The position numbers were made by a program, and so were the translations under genes. This document shows positions 6,429 through 14,459 of a stretch of 64,000 nucleotides of DNA, in pieces. The stretch is from Halorubrum sp. BV1 (GTDB lineage: Archaea > Halobacteriota > Halobacteria > Halobacteriales > Haloferacaceae): contig NZ_KN050825.1 in the NCBI RefSeq assembly GCF_000746205.1, positions 1 through 64,000 of the forward strand, given 5' to 3'. The notes under the pieces are model-generated. The model saw nothing but the letters and a program-made list of their open reading frames with translations, was not told the DNA's origin and searched no databases. How positions within the stretch are numbered: position 1 is the stretch's first letter; each line of letters begins with the position of its first letter.

Positions 6429-8071
6429 GCGCGCGACACCTCCTCGGAGGTCCGGTCCGGGATGTACTCCCGCCCGAAGCCGGTCACGGCGGCGATCAGG
6501 AAGACGATCACGAGGAACCAGCCGTGGAAGACGTACGGCACGGCCTGTATCGGGTTGACGACCATCTCGGGGCCGTACTCCGCGCCGAGGCCGTTCGGCC
6601 CGACCATCACCTGATAGCCGACGAGGACGCCGCCGGCCCACGGGAAGATGTACCCGAGCGCCGACGTGTTGGCGTCGAGAATGTTCGCCCGTCGGTAGCC
6701 GTTGATGTTGAACTTCTCGCCGATCCGCGCGATGTACGGCGCGATCGCGATCTCGGCCGCCGTGTTGATCGTTATCATGCCGTTGATCGCGGCGGTGCCG
6801 AGCACCATCGTCACCTCGGCGCGGCGGACGGTCGTCGCGACGGAGTTCAACAGGAACTCCAAGATCGCCTCGAAGCCGCCGCCGCGGATCATGATCCGCG
6901 CCATCCCGACGATCAGGAGGGTGAGGACGATGAGCGGGAAAAAGCCGATCGCACCGGCGTAGAGGCTCCCGCCGACGCCCGCCGTCTCGCCGACGGCGAC
7001 GAACGGGAGCGAGCTGAACGCGCCCTGTTCGGTCACCGTGAACACGAGGATGTCGGACACGGAAGAGAGCCCGAACGCGAGGTTGAACGCGATCGCGACG
7101 ATCAGCCCCCACGAGATCGCCTCGACGATGTGGCGACCGGCGACCGCGGTCGCGATGACCACGCCCATCGAGATCAGGTGGACCAGTCCGGGCGCGGTCG
7201 CGGACTCGCGGAGCGCGGCCGCGCCTTCAAGGCTCGCGCCGGAGAGGACGGACCCCATCACGAGGTACGCGACGAACGCGGGCACCGCGGCGAGGATCGC
7301 GTACTTGAACCGCGAGGCGACCACGCCGCCGATGTCGGCGTTTTGCGTCACCGCGCTCACGATCGTGGTGTCGCTCACGGGCGCGAGGTTGTCACCGAAG
7401 ACGGCACCCGACAGAATCGCGGCGAAGAGCAGGACGGGGTTCGCGCCGATGAGGACGCCCGCGGGGAAAAACAACGTCACGAACGCGACGGTCGCGCCGT
7501 AGCCGGTCCCGATCCCCGTCGCGAGCAGGCCACAGAGGACGAACGCGGCCGCCGGGAACGTCGCCGCCCCGACGTTCAACGCGTCGGCGGCGTAGATGAG
7601 TCCCTCGACGAACCCGCCGACCTGCAGCGTCTCAGCGAACATGCCCGCCCACAGCCACGCGACGATCGCCGTGGCCGCGACGCGCTGGGTCATCCCCTCG
7701 AAGATGGTGTTCGCGTACGCCTTCCAGTCGCCGCGCACGAAGAACATCCCGAGGATGGTGCCGAGAAGCGCGCCGATCACGAGGCCGTTGGTGTCGCCGA
7801 TGCCGAGGACGCCGCTCTGGAAGATCGCCCAGAGGATGAACACGACGAGCGGGATCGTGCTGGCCCACTTCCCGCCGTAAAAGGAGATCCGCGGGCCGAC
7901 CGCGGCGTCCGGGTCGTCCGCGAACCCGCCGTCCGCGACGGCGACCGGCTCGTCGTCGGTGGTCGTCTCGGCTCCGCCACCGCCGCTCCGTGGTTCGTCG
8001 CCGCGCGGCGCGTCGCCCGTTGGCGCGTCGTCGGTTCGATCCGTCGAATCGTCGTCGGGTGGGTTGATCAT
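6425..8071 (-). CDS. nhaC: Na+/H+ antiporter, NhaC family
   Basis: A 548-residue polytopic membrane protein with about a dozen hydrophobic helices. The first 45 residues are acidic and disordered (DDSTDRTDDAPTGDAPRGDE), a cytoplasmic extension. Conserved family segments include GTGYGATVAFVTLFFPAG, SGAVFGDNLAPVSDTTIVSA near residue 215 and INGMITINTAAEIAIAPY near 430. It probably exchanges Na+ for H+, which is needed in a high-salt habitat. An AGGAGGTG ribosome site lies at 8085-8091 about 14 nt before the ATG, so this gene has a short leader. NhaC-type proteins also include malate or lysine exchangers, so the substrate is probable only. Confidence 0.88.
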   Translation of the reverse strand: MINPPDDDSTDRTDDAPTGDAPRGDEPRSGGGGAETTTDDEPVAVADGGFADDPDAAVGPRISFYGGKWASTIPLVVFILWAIFQSGVLGIGDTNGLVIGALLGTILGMFFVRGDWKAYANTIFEGMTQRVAATAIVAWLWAGMFAETLQVGGFVEGLIYAADALNVGAATFPAAAFVLCGLLATGIGTGYGATVAFVTLFFPAGVLIGANPVLLFAAILSGAVFGDNLAPVSDTTIVSAVTQNADIGGVVASRFKYAILAAVPAFVAYLVMGSVLSGASLEGAAALRESATAPGLVHLISMGVVIATAVAGRHIVEAISWGLIVAIAFNLAFGLSSVSDILVFTVTEQGAFSSLPFVAVGETAGVGGSLYAGAIGFFPLIVLTLLIVGMARIMIRGGGFEAILEFLLNSVATTVRRAEVTMVLGTAAINGMITINTAAEIAIAPYIARIGEKFNINGYRRANILDANTSALGYIFPWAGGVLVGYQVMVGPNGLGAEYGPEMVVNPIQAVPYVFHGWFLVIVFLIAAVTGFGREYIPDRTSEEVSRA

Positions 8072-8386
8072 GTGTCGCTCCTACACCTCCTGTGCCCGAC
8101 GATCCACCTAAATCCTCGTTTCTGTGCCGCGGCCGAGCCACACGAACACGCTTAAGAACCTCGGCGGCGACCGGTCGGACGGGAACAGCACAGCCGCAGA
8201 TCCGACTCGCCGGGGTATTTTCGCCCGCGGCTTGGGAATGTGGCAGTGCGCCGACGCCTCCGGCGTCGCGGCCGGGATGGGTCCGCGCTCGCGAACCCGT
8301 CCGCGGGTCGCTCGCAGCCGCGAGCACCCGGTAGCCGCGTCGCCCGGAGCCGCACGTTGTGGTTGTGCCGTTCCAATTTCGAAACA
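8072..8386 (+). other. Intergenic region with several strong hairpins upstream of rps15
   Basis: It holds the NhaC ribosome site and a TATA-like element for the minus strand (8106-8115). A possible plus-strand TATA (GTATTTTCG, 8215-8223) follows. Then two strong stems: CGACGCC-TCC-GGCGTCG at 8252-8268, and a stem at 8305-8329 of 10 bp (11 with the C8304-G8330 pair) broken by one bulged C with an AGCC loop. If transcribed from about 8245 this is a 140-nt leader of the rps15 operon or a separate RNA. GC-rich DNA makes chance hairpins, so support is moderate. Confidence 0.4.
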
Positions 8387-8857
8387 ATGGCACGAATGCA
8401 CACGCGCCGTCGCGGTTCGTCCGGTTCGGACAAGCCGGCGACGGACGAGAACCCGGAGTGGAGCGACGTCGACGCGGAGGACATCGAGTCCCGCGTCGTC
8501 GAACTAGCGGAGCAGGGCCACGACCCAAGCGTCATCGGACTCAAACTCCGTGACGAGGGCGTCAAGGGCGTCCCGGTCCCCGACGTGAAGCTGGCGACCG
8601 GCAAGAAGCTCACCGAGATCCTCGAAGAGCACGACGCCGACTCGGAGTACCCCGAGGACCTCCGCAACCTGATGGCACAGGCCGTCCGCCTGCGCGAGCA
8701 CATGGAAGAGAACGGCCAGGACTACCAGAACAAGCGCGCGCTCCAGAACACCGAGTCGAAGATCCGCCGTCTCGCGAACTACTACCGCGGCGACGAGATC
8801 GACGAGGAGTTCACGTACACCTACGAGCGCGCCGCAGAGCTACTCGCCGACGAGTAA
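8387..8857 (+). CDS. rps15: 30S ribosomal protein S15
   Basis: A 156-residue archaeal/eukaryal-type S15 (eukaryotic uS15). An N-terminal extension (MARMHTRRRGSSGSDKP) and the eukaryote-like helical region (VIGLKLRDEGVKGVPVPDVK) precede the S15 core, whose rRNA-binding helices appear as LREHMEENGQDYQNKRALQN and IRRLANYY. It binds the central domain of 16S rRNA early in small-subunit assembly. The start is ATG 8387 (MARMHTRRRG is the conserved beginning). It leads an operon with the DHH protein, pcc1 and rps3ae, an arrangement I recall from other haloarchaea. Confidence 0.96.
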   Translation: MARMHTRRRGSSGSDKPATDENPEWSDVDAEDIESRVVELAEQGHDPSVIGLKLRDEGVKGVPVPDVKLATGKKLTEILEEHDADSEYPEDLRNLMAQAVRLREHMEENGQDYQNKRALQNTESKIRRLANYYRGDEIDEEFTYTYERAAELLADE

Positions 8858-8902
8858 CACAGACAGATCCACCTGCGACGACAGACACGGCCCATCTCGA
8901 CC

Positions 8903-10120
8903 ATGACCGAAGCGACATCCGCCGCGCCAGCCCCCGACGCCCTCGCCGGCGTCCTCGCCGACGCGCCGTTCGTCCGGCTCGTCGCGACCGACGACGGCGA
9001 CGCGCTCGCAGCCGCCGGGCTGCTTGCCAAGGGACTCAGAGCGGCCGGCACGCCGTTTCAAGTCCGCGTCGACCGCGACCCGATTCCCGACGACGTCGAC
9101 GACGGGGTCGCGGTGACGGTCGGCGTCGATCGGGGGGCACACGCAATACCGGGAACGACTCGGCCGGCGAGCGCGGACGCGTTCGCCGTCGTCCGACGGC
9201 TGGGCGTCGACCCGGATCCGGTGGTCGCGCTCGCGGGCGTTGTCGCCGCCGGATCCGTCCCCGGAACGGACGGGTCCGGCGACGCGCTCGACGCCGCCGA
9301 TCGAGACGGGCTGGTCGAGCGACGTCCGGGAGTCGCGGTCCCGACCGCGGACCTCGCGGACGGTCTCGCCGCCTCGACGCTCGTTCGGACGCCGTACTCC
9401 GGCGACCCGGAGGCGGCTCGCGCGGCCCTCGCCGACCTCGGCCTCCCTGCCGAGATGGACGGCGACGCGCACCGGCGGCTCGCGTCGCTCGTCGCCGTCG
9501 ACGTCGTCGGCGGCGAGGAGGCGGCCGCGCGCTCGGCCTCGGCGGTCGAGCGCGCGCTCCGTCCGTACGCGATTGCGGGAGCTGCCGCACCGGTCGAGAC
9601 GGTCGGCGGCTACGCCGACGTGCTCGACGCGCTCGCCCGCGAGGCCCCCGGAACCGGTATCGCGCTGGCGATCGCCGCCGACCCGAGCGCCGCGGTGCGC
9701 ACCGCGGCGATCGAGGCGTGGCGGGCGCACGGGATCGCGGCACACCGCGCGTTAGACGCCGCGACGGTCAGCCGATACGACGGCTGCGTCGTCGCCCGCG
9801 TCGGAGGGCGCGAACCGGCAGACGACGCCGGCACGCCGCGCGCCGTCCTCCCGACAGTCGCACGGCTGCTGCGCGACTTCCGGTCGCCGGAGCCGGTCGC
9901 GGTCGCGGTCGACGAGTCCGACGACCGGCTCGCGGCGGCCGCGACCGAGCCGACGGGTCTCGGCGACGCCTGCCGGTCGGTCGCGGCCGAACTCGACGCC
10001 AACGGCTGGGGGACCGCCGACCGCGGCGGGATCGCGGTCGGCGAGAGCGACGGAGGCGGGAAAGCCGAGTCCGGCGCCGACATCACGGGCGCGCTCGCCG
10101 CGCTCAGGGAGGCGATATGA
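8903..10120 (+). CDS. DHH-family phosphoesterase, RecJ-like, with degenerate motifs
   Basis: A 405-residue protein 45 nt after rps15, resembling the archaeal RecJ/DHH proteins found at this operon position in haloarchaea. Motif I reads VATDDGDALAAAGLLAKGL (residues about 32-50). The place where DHH would stand reads VGVDRGAHAIP (about 80-90), so the classical metal-binding His pair is missing. A DHHA1-like C-terminal half follows, with a conserved YDGCVVARVGGR-type strand near 293-304. Active RecJ digests single-stranded DNA 5' to 3'; archaeal relatives associate with the CMG helicase. The loss of motif residues suggests a structural or altered role. The stop overlaps the pcc1 start (ATGA). 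Confidence 0.75.
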   Translation: MTEATSAAPAPDALAGVLADAPFVRLVATDDGDALAAAGLLAKGLRAAGTPFQVRVDRDPIPDDVDDGVAVTVGVDRGAHAIPGTTRPASADAFAVVRRLGVDPDPVVALAGVVAAGSVPGTDGSGDALDAADRDGLVERRPGVAVPTADLADGLAASTLVRTPYSGDPEAARAALADLGLPAEMDGDAHRRLASLVAVDVVGGEEAAARSASAVERALRPYAIAGAAAPVETVGGYADVLDALAREAPGTGIALAIAADPSAAVRTAAIEAWRAHGIAAHRALDAATVSRYDGCVVARVGGREPADDAGTPRAVLPTVARLLRDFRSPEPVAVAVDESDDRLAAAATEPTGLGDACRSVAAELDANGWGTADRGGIAVGESDGGGKAESGADITGALAALREAI

Positions 10121-10470
10121 CCGTGACGGGGTCCGACTCGTCCCGGACAGCGATCGTCCGGACGACGCACGCCGACGCCGCGCTCGTCGCGGCCGCGCTC
10201 GCGCCCGACGACACCGAGTCGATGGCGACCCGAGTCGACGGGGACGCGATCGCCTGTGAGATCGAGCGAGAGACGACCGGCGGGCTGCAGTCGACCGTCG
10301 ACGACTACGTCGTGAACCTACACGTCGCAGACCGGATCGCGGAGCGCGCGCGGGCACACCGCGCCGCTCGCGGTTCGGACACAGACACAGCAGACACCAC
10401 GAACACTGCAGACACAGCAGACACCACGAACACTGCAGACACAGCAGACACCACAGACACCAACACATGA
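10117..10470 (+). CDS. pcc1: KEOPS complex subunit Pcc1
   Basis: A 117-residue protein whose first 80 residues carry the Pcc1 fold (TAIVRTTHADAALVAAALAP, CEIERETTGGLQSTVDDYVV, LHVADRIAER). Pcc1 dimers scaffold the KEOPS complex that makes threonylcarbamoyl-adenosine 37 in tRNA. Kae1, Bud32 and Cgi121 are not in the window. The last 30 residues are an unusual Thr/Ala/Asp/Asn tail encoded by 2.5 copies of a 27-bp repeat with clearly lower GC than the surroundings. Both ends overlap neighbours by ATGA, showing translational coupling in the ribosomal operon. Confidence 0.88.
   Translation: MTVTGSDSSRTAIVRTTHADAALVAAALAPDDTESMATRVDGDAIACEIERETTGGLQSTVDDYVVNLHVADRIAERARAHRAARGSDTDTADTTNTADTADTTNTADTADTTDTNT
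10387..10454 (+). repeat. 27-bp tandem repeat encoding the Pcc1 tail
   Basis: Two identical 27-bp units (10387-10413, 10414-10440) and a 14-bp partial unit. Each encodes TADTTNTAD in frame. Composition is near 50% GC against well over 60% around it, as expected of a recently expanded minisatellite. Confidence 0.85.
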
Positions 10471-11114
10471 GCGAACGATCCGTATCCAAGAGCAGAGAAC
10501 AGAAGCGCTGGTACTCCGTGCTAGCGCCCGAACAGTTCGACCGACAGGAGATCGGCGAGACCCTCGCCGAGGAGCCTCAGCAGGTCGTCGGCCGCACGAT
10601 CACGACGACGCTCGGCGAACTCACCGGCGACTCCGGCGCGAACAACACCAAGCTGACGTTCAAGATCACCGACGTCGGCAGCGACTCGGCGTACACCGAG
10701 TTCATCAAGTACGAGCTGACGCGCGATTACCTGCGCTCTCTCGTCCGCCGCGGAGCCTCGAAGGTTGAGGCGTCGATCACCGTGCTGACGACGGACGACT
10801 ACCGGATCCGCGTCCAGCCCGTCGCGCTGACGACGAAGAAGGCCGACCGGTCCCAGGAGAAGGCGATCCGCCGCGTCATGATCGACAAGGTCAACGCGGC
10901 CGCCGCGGACCGGACCTTCGAGTCGTTCGTCGACGCGATCGTCGAGGGTAACCTCTCGTCTGCGGTCTACGGCGAGGCGAAGACGATCTACCCGCTGCGC
11001 CGCGTCGAGGTCCAGAAGCTGACCCTCGAAGCGCGTCCGTCCGAGGTCGCCGCCGAAGAGGAGGCCGCCGTCGACGTCGACGCCGACGAAGTGGCGGTCG
11101 ACGCCGACGAGTAA
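10467..11114 (+). CDS. rps3ae: 30S ribosomal protein S3ae (eS1)
   Basis: A 215-residue S3Ae-family protein with the typical N-terminus (KSREQKRWYSVLAPEQFDRQ), VGRTITTTLGELTGD, and the helix-rich RRVMIDKVNAAAADRTFESF. It sits on the small-subunit platform near the mRNA exit. The C-terminal 30 residues are an acidic haloarchaeal tail (EEEAAVDVDADEVAVDADE). The start overlaps the pcc1 stop. It closes the operon; a possible T-rich end follows in the 178-nt gap before rpoL. Confidence 0.96.
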   Translation: MSERSVSKSREQKRWYSVLAPEQFDRQEIGETLAEEPQQVVGRTITTTLGELTGDSGANNTKLTFKITDVGSDSAYTEFIKYELTRDYLRSLVRRGASKVEASITVLTTDDYRIRVQPVALTTKKADRSQEKAIRRVMIDKVNAAAADRTFESFVDAIVEGNLSSAVYGEAKTIYPLRRVEVQKLTLEARPSEVAAEEEAAVDVDADEVAVDADE

Positions 11115-11292
11115 CCGGTTTCGCCGGCACGGCTTCTCTCCTTATTTCCGCCGCCGAGCGGTGACACTGGAAGACGTGAGGCCGTTCCCTGCGCCGACGG
11201 CATCGGCGAGGAGCCGTCTCCACACGACGGGGCGCGGCCGCCGGGATCCGAGAGACGAAACCTTGAAACGCCGCTCGCCCGAGGTTTGGAGC

Positions 11293-11571
11293 ATGGAACT
11301 GCGGGTCATAGAAAAGACCGACACGGAACTCCGCATCGAGGTCGCCGGCGAGGACCACACCTTCATGAACGTGCTGAAGGGCGTCCTGCTGGAGACCGAC
11401 GACGTCGCGGCCGCGACTTACGACGTGAATCCCGAGCAGTCCGGCGGACAGACGGAGCCGGTGTTGACGGTGAAAGCCGAGTCCGGCGATCCGCTCGATC
11501 TGGTCGGCGAGGCGGCGGACTCGATCACGGACCAGACGACCGCGCTTCGCGACGCGGTGCAGGCGGCCTGA
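11293..11571 (+). CDS. rpoL: DNA-directed RNA polymerase subunit L
   Basis: A 92-residue homologue of eukaryal Rpb11/AC19. Diagnostic segments are HTFMNVLKGVLLE (residues about 23-35), where the bacterial alpha-like dimerisation motif lies, and AAATYDVNPEQSGG. With subunit D it forms the alpha-like assembly platform of the polymerase. The ATG at 11293 gives the usual length. It stands alone between rps3ae and a glycosyltransferase, 178 nt after the former. A weak TATA-like CCTTGAAAC lies about 30 nt upstream. Confidence 0.96.
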   Translation: MELRVIEKTDTELRIEVAGEDHTFMNVLKGVLLETDDVAAATYDVNPEQSGGQTEPVLTVKAESGDPLDLVGEAADSITDQTTALRDAVQAA

Positions 11572-11609
11572 CCGGTCGGCACCGACGCTTCTCCGAGCGA
11601 ACGAGGGGC

Positions 11610-11617
11610 ATACCTAA
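11610..11617 (+). promoter_or_regulatory. TATA-like element of the GT4 gene
   Basis: TACCTAAG about 30 nt before the ATG at 11643. This favours the ATG over the GTG six bases earlier. Confidence 0.45.
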
Positions 11618-11642
11618 GTGGTGACTCCCGAAACGGGTGAGT

Positions 11643-12689
11643 ATGCCGCCGAGCGTACTCATGTTGGGATGGGGGTATCCGCCGAACATCACCGGCGGCC
11701 TCGACGTCCACGTCGGTGAACTGTTCTCCGGGCTTCGCGACGACCTCGGAGTCGACGCCACCCTGGTGTTGCCCGCGGAGTTCGCGCCGGACGACGAGCC
11801 GGGTCTCGAACCGGTCGAGACGGGCGAAGGCGACGTCGCAACGCGAGTCGAGCGCCTCAGCGACCGGTTCGCAGAACTCGCGTCCGACCACGACGTGATC
11901 CACACCCACGACTGGTTCGGCTACGCGCCCGGGCGACAGGCCGCTCGCGTGTCGGACGCGACGTGGGTGTCGTCGTTCCATTCGCTCGCGAGCGACCGGA
12001 ACATCGACCCGCCGAAACGCGAGGTCGAAACGGAGCGTCGGCTCGCGAACGCGGCCGACACGAACGTCGCGGTCAGCGAGATAGTCCGCGAGGACATCCG
12101 AGAGCTGTACGACGCCGACGCTCGGGTCGTGTACAACGGCTTCTCGACGCCGACGTTCTCGGGGAAAGACGTGCGCGCGGACCTCGGAATCGACGGCGAA
12201 ATGCTGTTCTTCGTCGGTCGCCACACGGACCAGAAGGGGATATCGCACCTGCTGTACGCGATGAAGAAGCTCCGCGGGCGCGACACGACGCTCGTCGTCG
12301 GCGGGTCCGGCCACCAGACAGAACAGCTGAAACGGTTCACAGAGCTTCTCGGCATTGAGGAGCGCGTCGAGTTCGTCGGCTACGTCCCCGAGGAGGAACT
12401 CGGCGACTACTACGCCGCCGCCGACGCGTTCGTCTCGCCTTCCTTCGCGGAGCCGTTCGGGATCACTATCACCGAGGCGCTTGAGGCCGGCACGCAGGTC
12501 GTCGCGACCCGCTCCGGGGTCGCAGAGGTGCTCCCAGACGGCTGTCTCGTCGAGGTCGAGACCGACTCGGAGTCTATCGTAGAGGGACTCATTACCGCGC
12601 TCGACCGCGAGGAACCGCCCGCGTACGAGCGCCGCGAGTGGTCGGCGGTCGCGGAGGACACGCTGGCGGTGTACGAAGACGTCGCCTGA
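11643..12689 (+). CDS. Glycosyltransferase family 4 (GT-B)
   Basis: A 348-residue GT-B enzyme. The N-terminal half begins with the glycogen-synthase-like GWGYPPNITGGLDVHVGEL. The C-terminal half has the GT4 nucleotide-sugar site: FVGRHTDQKGISHLLYAM near residue 200, FVGYVPEEELGDYYAAADAF near 245-264, and PSFAEPFGITITEALEAG near 267, containing the E-x7-E pair. It transfers a sugar from an activated donor; the acceptor is unknown. Candidates in haloarchaea are surface glycans, glycolipids or a storage glucan. It has no membrane segment and appears monocistronic. Confidence 0.85.
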   Translation: MPPSVLMLGWGYPPNITGGLDVHVGELFSGLRDDLGVDATLVLPAEFAPDDEPGLEPVETGEGDVATRVERLSDRFAELASDHDVIHTHDWFGYAPGRQAARVSDATWVSSFHSLASDRNIDPPKREVETERRLANAADTNVAVSEIVREDIRELYDADARVVYNGFSTPTFSGKDVRADLGIDGEMLFFVGRHTDQKGISHLLYAMKKLRGRDTTLVVGGSGHQTEQLKRFTELLGIEERVEFVGYVPEEELGDYYAAADAFVSPSFAEPFGITITEALEAGTQVVATRSGVAEVLPDGCLVEVETDSESIVEGLITALDREEPPAYERREWSAVAEDTLAVYEDVA

Positions 12690-12722
12690 GAACACACGCG
12701 TCGCTGCGTCCGTCGCGGCGAG

Positions 12723-13043
12723 CTAGGTGTCGTCGCCGCGAAACACATCGAACGCCGTGGCCGCCTCCGGGTGCGTGATGCGGAACCCGTCCACGGTCTC
12801 GACGACGCCGCGTGTGCTGCCCGAAGTGCCGCCGTACGGACTCTCCTCGCCGTCGACTCCGCTTCCGCCCTGATACGGCGACGCGTACGGCGACTCGGAC
12901 ACCGGCTCGTCGAACCCCTCCGGGGGGAGGTAGATCCGTTCTGCCCCAGCCGACCGGACGACGACGGCGACGTCGCGGGTGCCGCTCACGTCGATGACGG
13001 TGCGGTCGTCCGTGACGCGCGCGTCGATGTCGATTTCGTCCAT
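12723..13043 (-). CDS. Conserved haloarchaeal protein (DUF7510-like), 106 residues
   Basis: An acidic, beta-rich protein beginning MDEIDIDARVTDDRTVIDVS. A hydrophobic strand VAVVVRSAGAERIYLPPEGF (about 25-44) is followed by a flexible Ser/Pro/Tyr/Gly stretch (SESPYASPYQGGSG) and a second folded part (VVETVDGFRITHPEA). Divergent from rpa1, with a possible TATA (GGCTAAACC, about 13066-13073) 26 nt before the ATG. It could be a small chaperone-like or regulatory protein, but I see no decisive motif. Confidence 0.7.
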   Translation of the reverse strand: MDEIDIDARVTDDRTVIDVSGTRDVAVVVRSAGAERIYLPPEGFDEPVSESPYASPYQGGSGVDGEESPYGGTSGSTRGVVETVDGFRITHPEAATAFDVFRGDDT

Positions 13044-13153
13044 GCCGAACGGTCGGACGGGAGCGGTTTAGCCCTACCGGCCGCGTTGACGACACTCAGC
13101 TGGCGGCGAGAGTGGCTGTCGGCGACCACGCGACCGGCCGAACGTGGTGAATC

Positions 13154-13160
13154 CTTTTGT
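13154..13160 (+). promoter_or_regulatory. TATA element of the rpa1 operon
   Basis: CTTTTGT about 28 nt before the ATG at 13185. Confidence 0.45.
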
Positions 13161-13184
13161 GTGGTCGCGTCGAATCTCGCCTCG

Positions 13185-14459
13185 ATGGACGTCAACAGCC
13201 ATGCCGAGGAACTCGCCTCCGACCTCGGTGTCGACAAAGAGGAGGTCAAAGCCGACCTGCAGAATCTACTGGAGTACAGCGTCCCGATAGACGAGGCGAA
13301 ACAGAGCGTTCGCCGGAAGCACGGCGGCGGGGGAGGGGGGTCGACGCCGACACCCGACTCCGTCGACGTCGGCGATATCACGACCGACCACGACGGCGTG
13401 ACGGTCACCGTCCGCGTGCTCACGCAGGGGACTCGAACCATCCGCTATCAGGGGGACGATCTCACGATTCGCGAGGGAGAGGTCGCGGACGAGACCGACG
13501 TCGTCTCGTACACGGCGTGGCAGGAGTTCGGCTTCGAGCCGGGCGACTCGCTGACGATCGGCAACGCCGGCGTCCGCGAGTGGGACGGCGAGCCGGAGCT
13601 CAACCTCAACGACTCCACCACCGTCGCGATCGCCGATGAGCCGGTCGAAGTCGACCGCGAGGTCGGCGGCGACCGATCCCTCGTCGACATCCAGGCGGGC
13701 GACCGCGGTCGCAACGTCGAGGTCCGCGTGCTGGAGGCCGAAGAGAAGACGATCTCCGGACGCGACGGCGAAACGGAGATAGTCGAGGGCGTCGTCGGCG
13801 ACGAGACGGCGAAGCTCCCCTTCACCGACTGGCAGCCGCGCTCCGCAGTCGAGCCCGGTGCCGACCTCCGGATAGAGGACGTGTACGTCCGGGAGTTTCG
13901 CGGCGTCCCCTCGCTCAACCTCACCGAGTTCTCGACGGTGACCCCGCTTCCCGATCCCGTCGCAGTCGCAGAGGAGGCCCCCCGTCTCTCCGTCGCCGAC
14001 GCGGTCGCCTCCGGCGGGATGTTCGACGTCGAGGTCGTCGGAAACGTTCTCGAAATCCGGGACGGCTCCGGGCTCATCGAGCGCTGTCCGGAGTGCGGTC
14101 GCGTCGTCCAGAACGGCCAGTGTCGGAGCCACGGCGCGGTCGACGGCGAGGACGACCTGCGCGTGAAAGCGATCCTCGACGACGGGACAGACACCGTCAC
14201 CGTCGTCTTGGACGACGAGCTGACCGCCGAGGTGTACGGCGGCGGACTCGACGACGCGCTCGCTGCGGCACAAGAGGCGATGGACAAGTCGGTCGTGTCC
14301 GACGACATCGCCGACGAGACCGTCGGTCGGGCGTACCGCGTCCGCGGGAACCTCTCCGTGGACGAGTACGGCGCGACGCTCGACGCGACGGAGTTCGCGG
14401 TCGCGGACGACGACCCGACAGAGGCCGCTCGCGCCGCGCTGGCGGAGGTGGGCGAATGA
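13185..14459 (+). CDS. rpa1: Replication protein A, single-stranded DNA-binding protein Rpa1
   Basis: A 424-residue archaeal RPA. An N-terminal helical module (residues 1-45, DLGVDKEEVKADLQNLLEY) and a Gly-rich linker are followed by three OB folds at about 58-150, 160-255 and 270-410. The repeats are visible as FEPGDSLTIGNAGVREWDGE and VEPGADLRIEDVYVREFRG. The third OB carries a zinc finger (C301, C304, C312, H315). It coats ssDNA in replication and repair. It is followed by an RPA-associated protein and a phosphoesterase with ATGA/TGATG overlaps, the rpa1-rpap1-rpe order known from Haloferax. The start at 13185 has a TATA box 28 nt upstream. Confidence 0.92.
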   Translation: MDVNSHAEELASDLGVDKEEVKADLQNLLEYSVPIDEAKQSVRRKHGGGGGGSTPTPDSVDVGDITTDHDGVTVTVRVLTQGTRTIRYQGDDLTIREGEVADETDVVSYTAWQEFGFEPGDSLTIGNAGVREWDGEPELNLNDSTTVAIADEPVEVDREVGGDRSLVDIQAGDRGRNVEVRVLEAEEKTISGRDGETEIVEGVVGDETAKLPFTDWQPRSAVEPGADLRIEDVYVREFRGVPSLNLTEFSTVTPLPDPVAVAEEAPRLSVADAVASGGMFDVEVVGNVLEIRDGSGLIERCPECGRVVQNGQCRSHGAVDGEDDLRVKAILDDGTDTVTVVLDDELTAEVYGGGLDDALAAAQEAMDKSVVSDDIADETVGRAYRVRGNLSVDEYGATLDATEFAVADDDPTEAARAALAEVGE

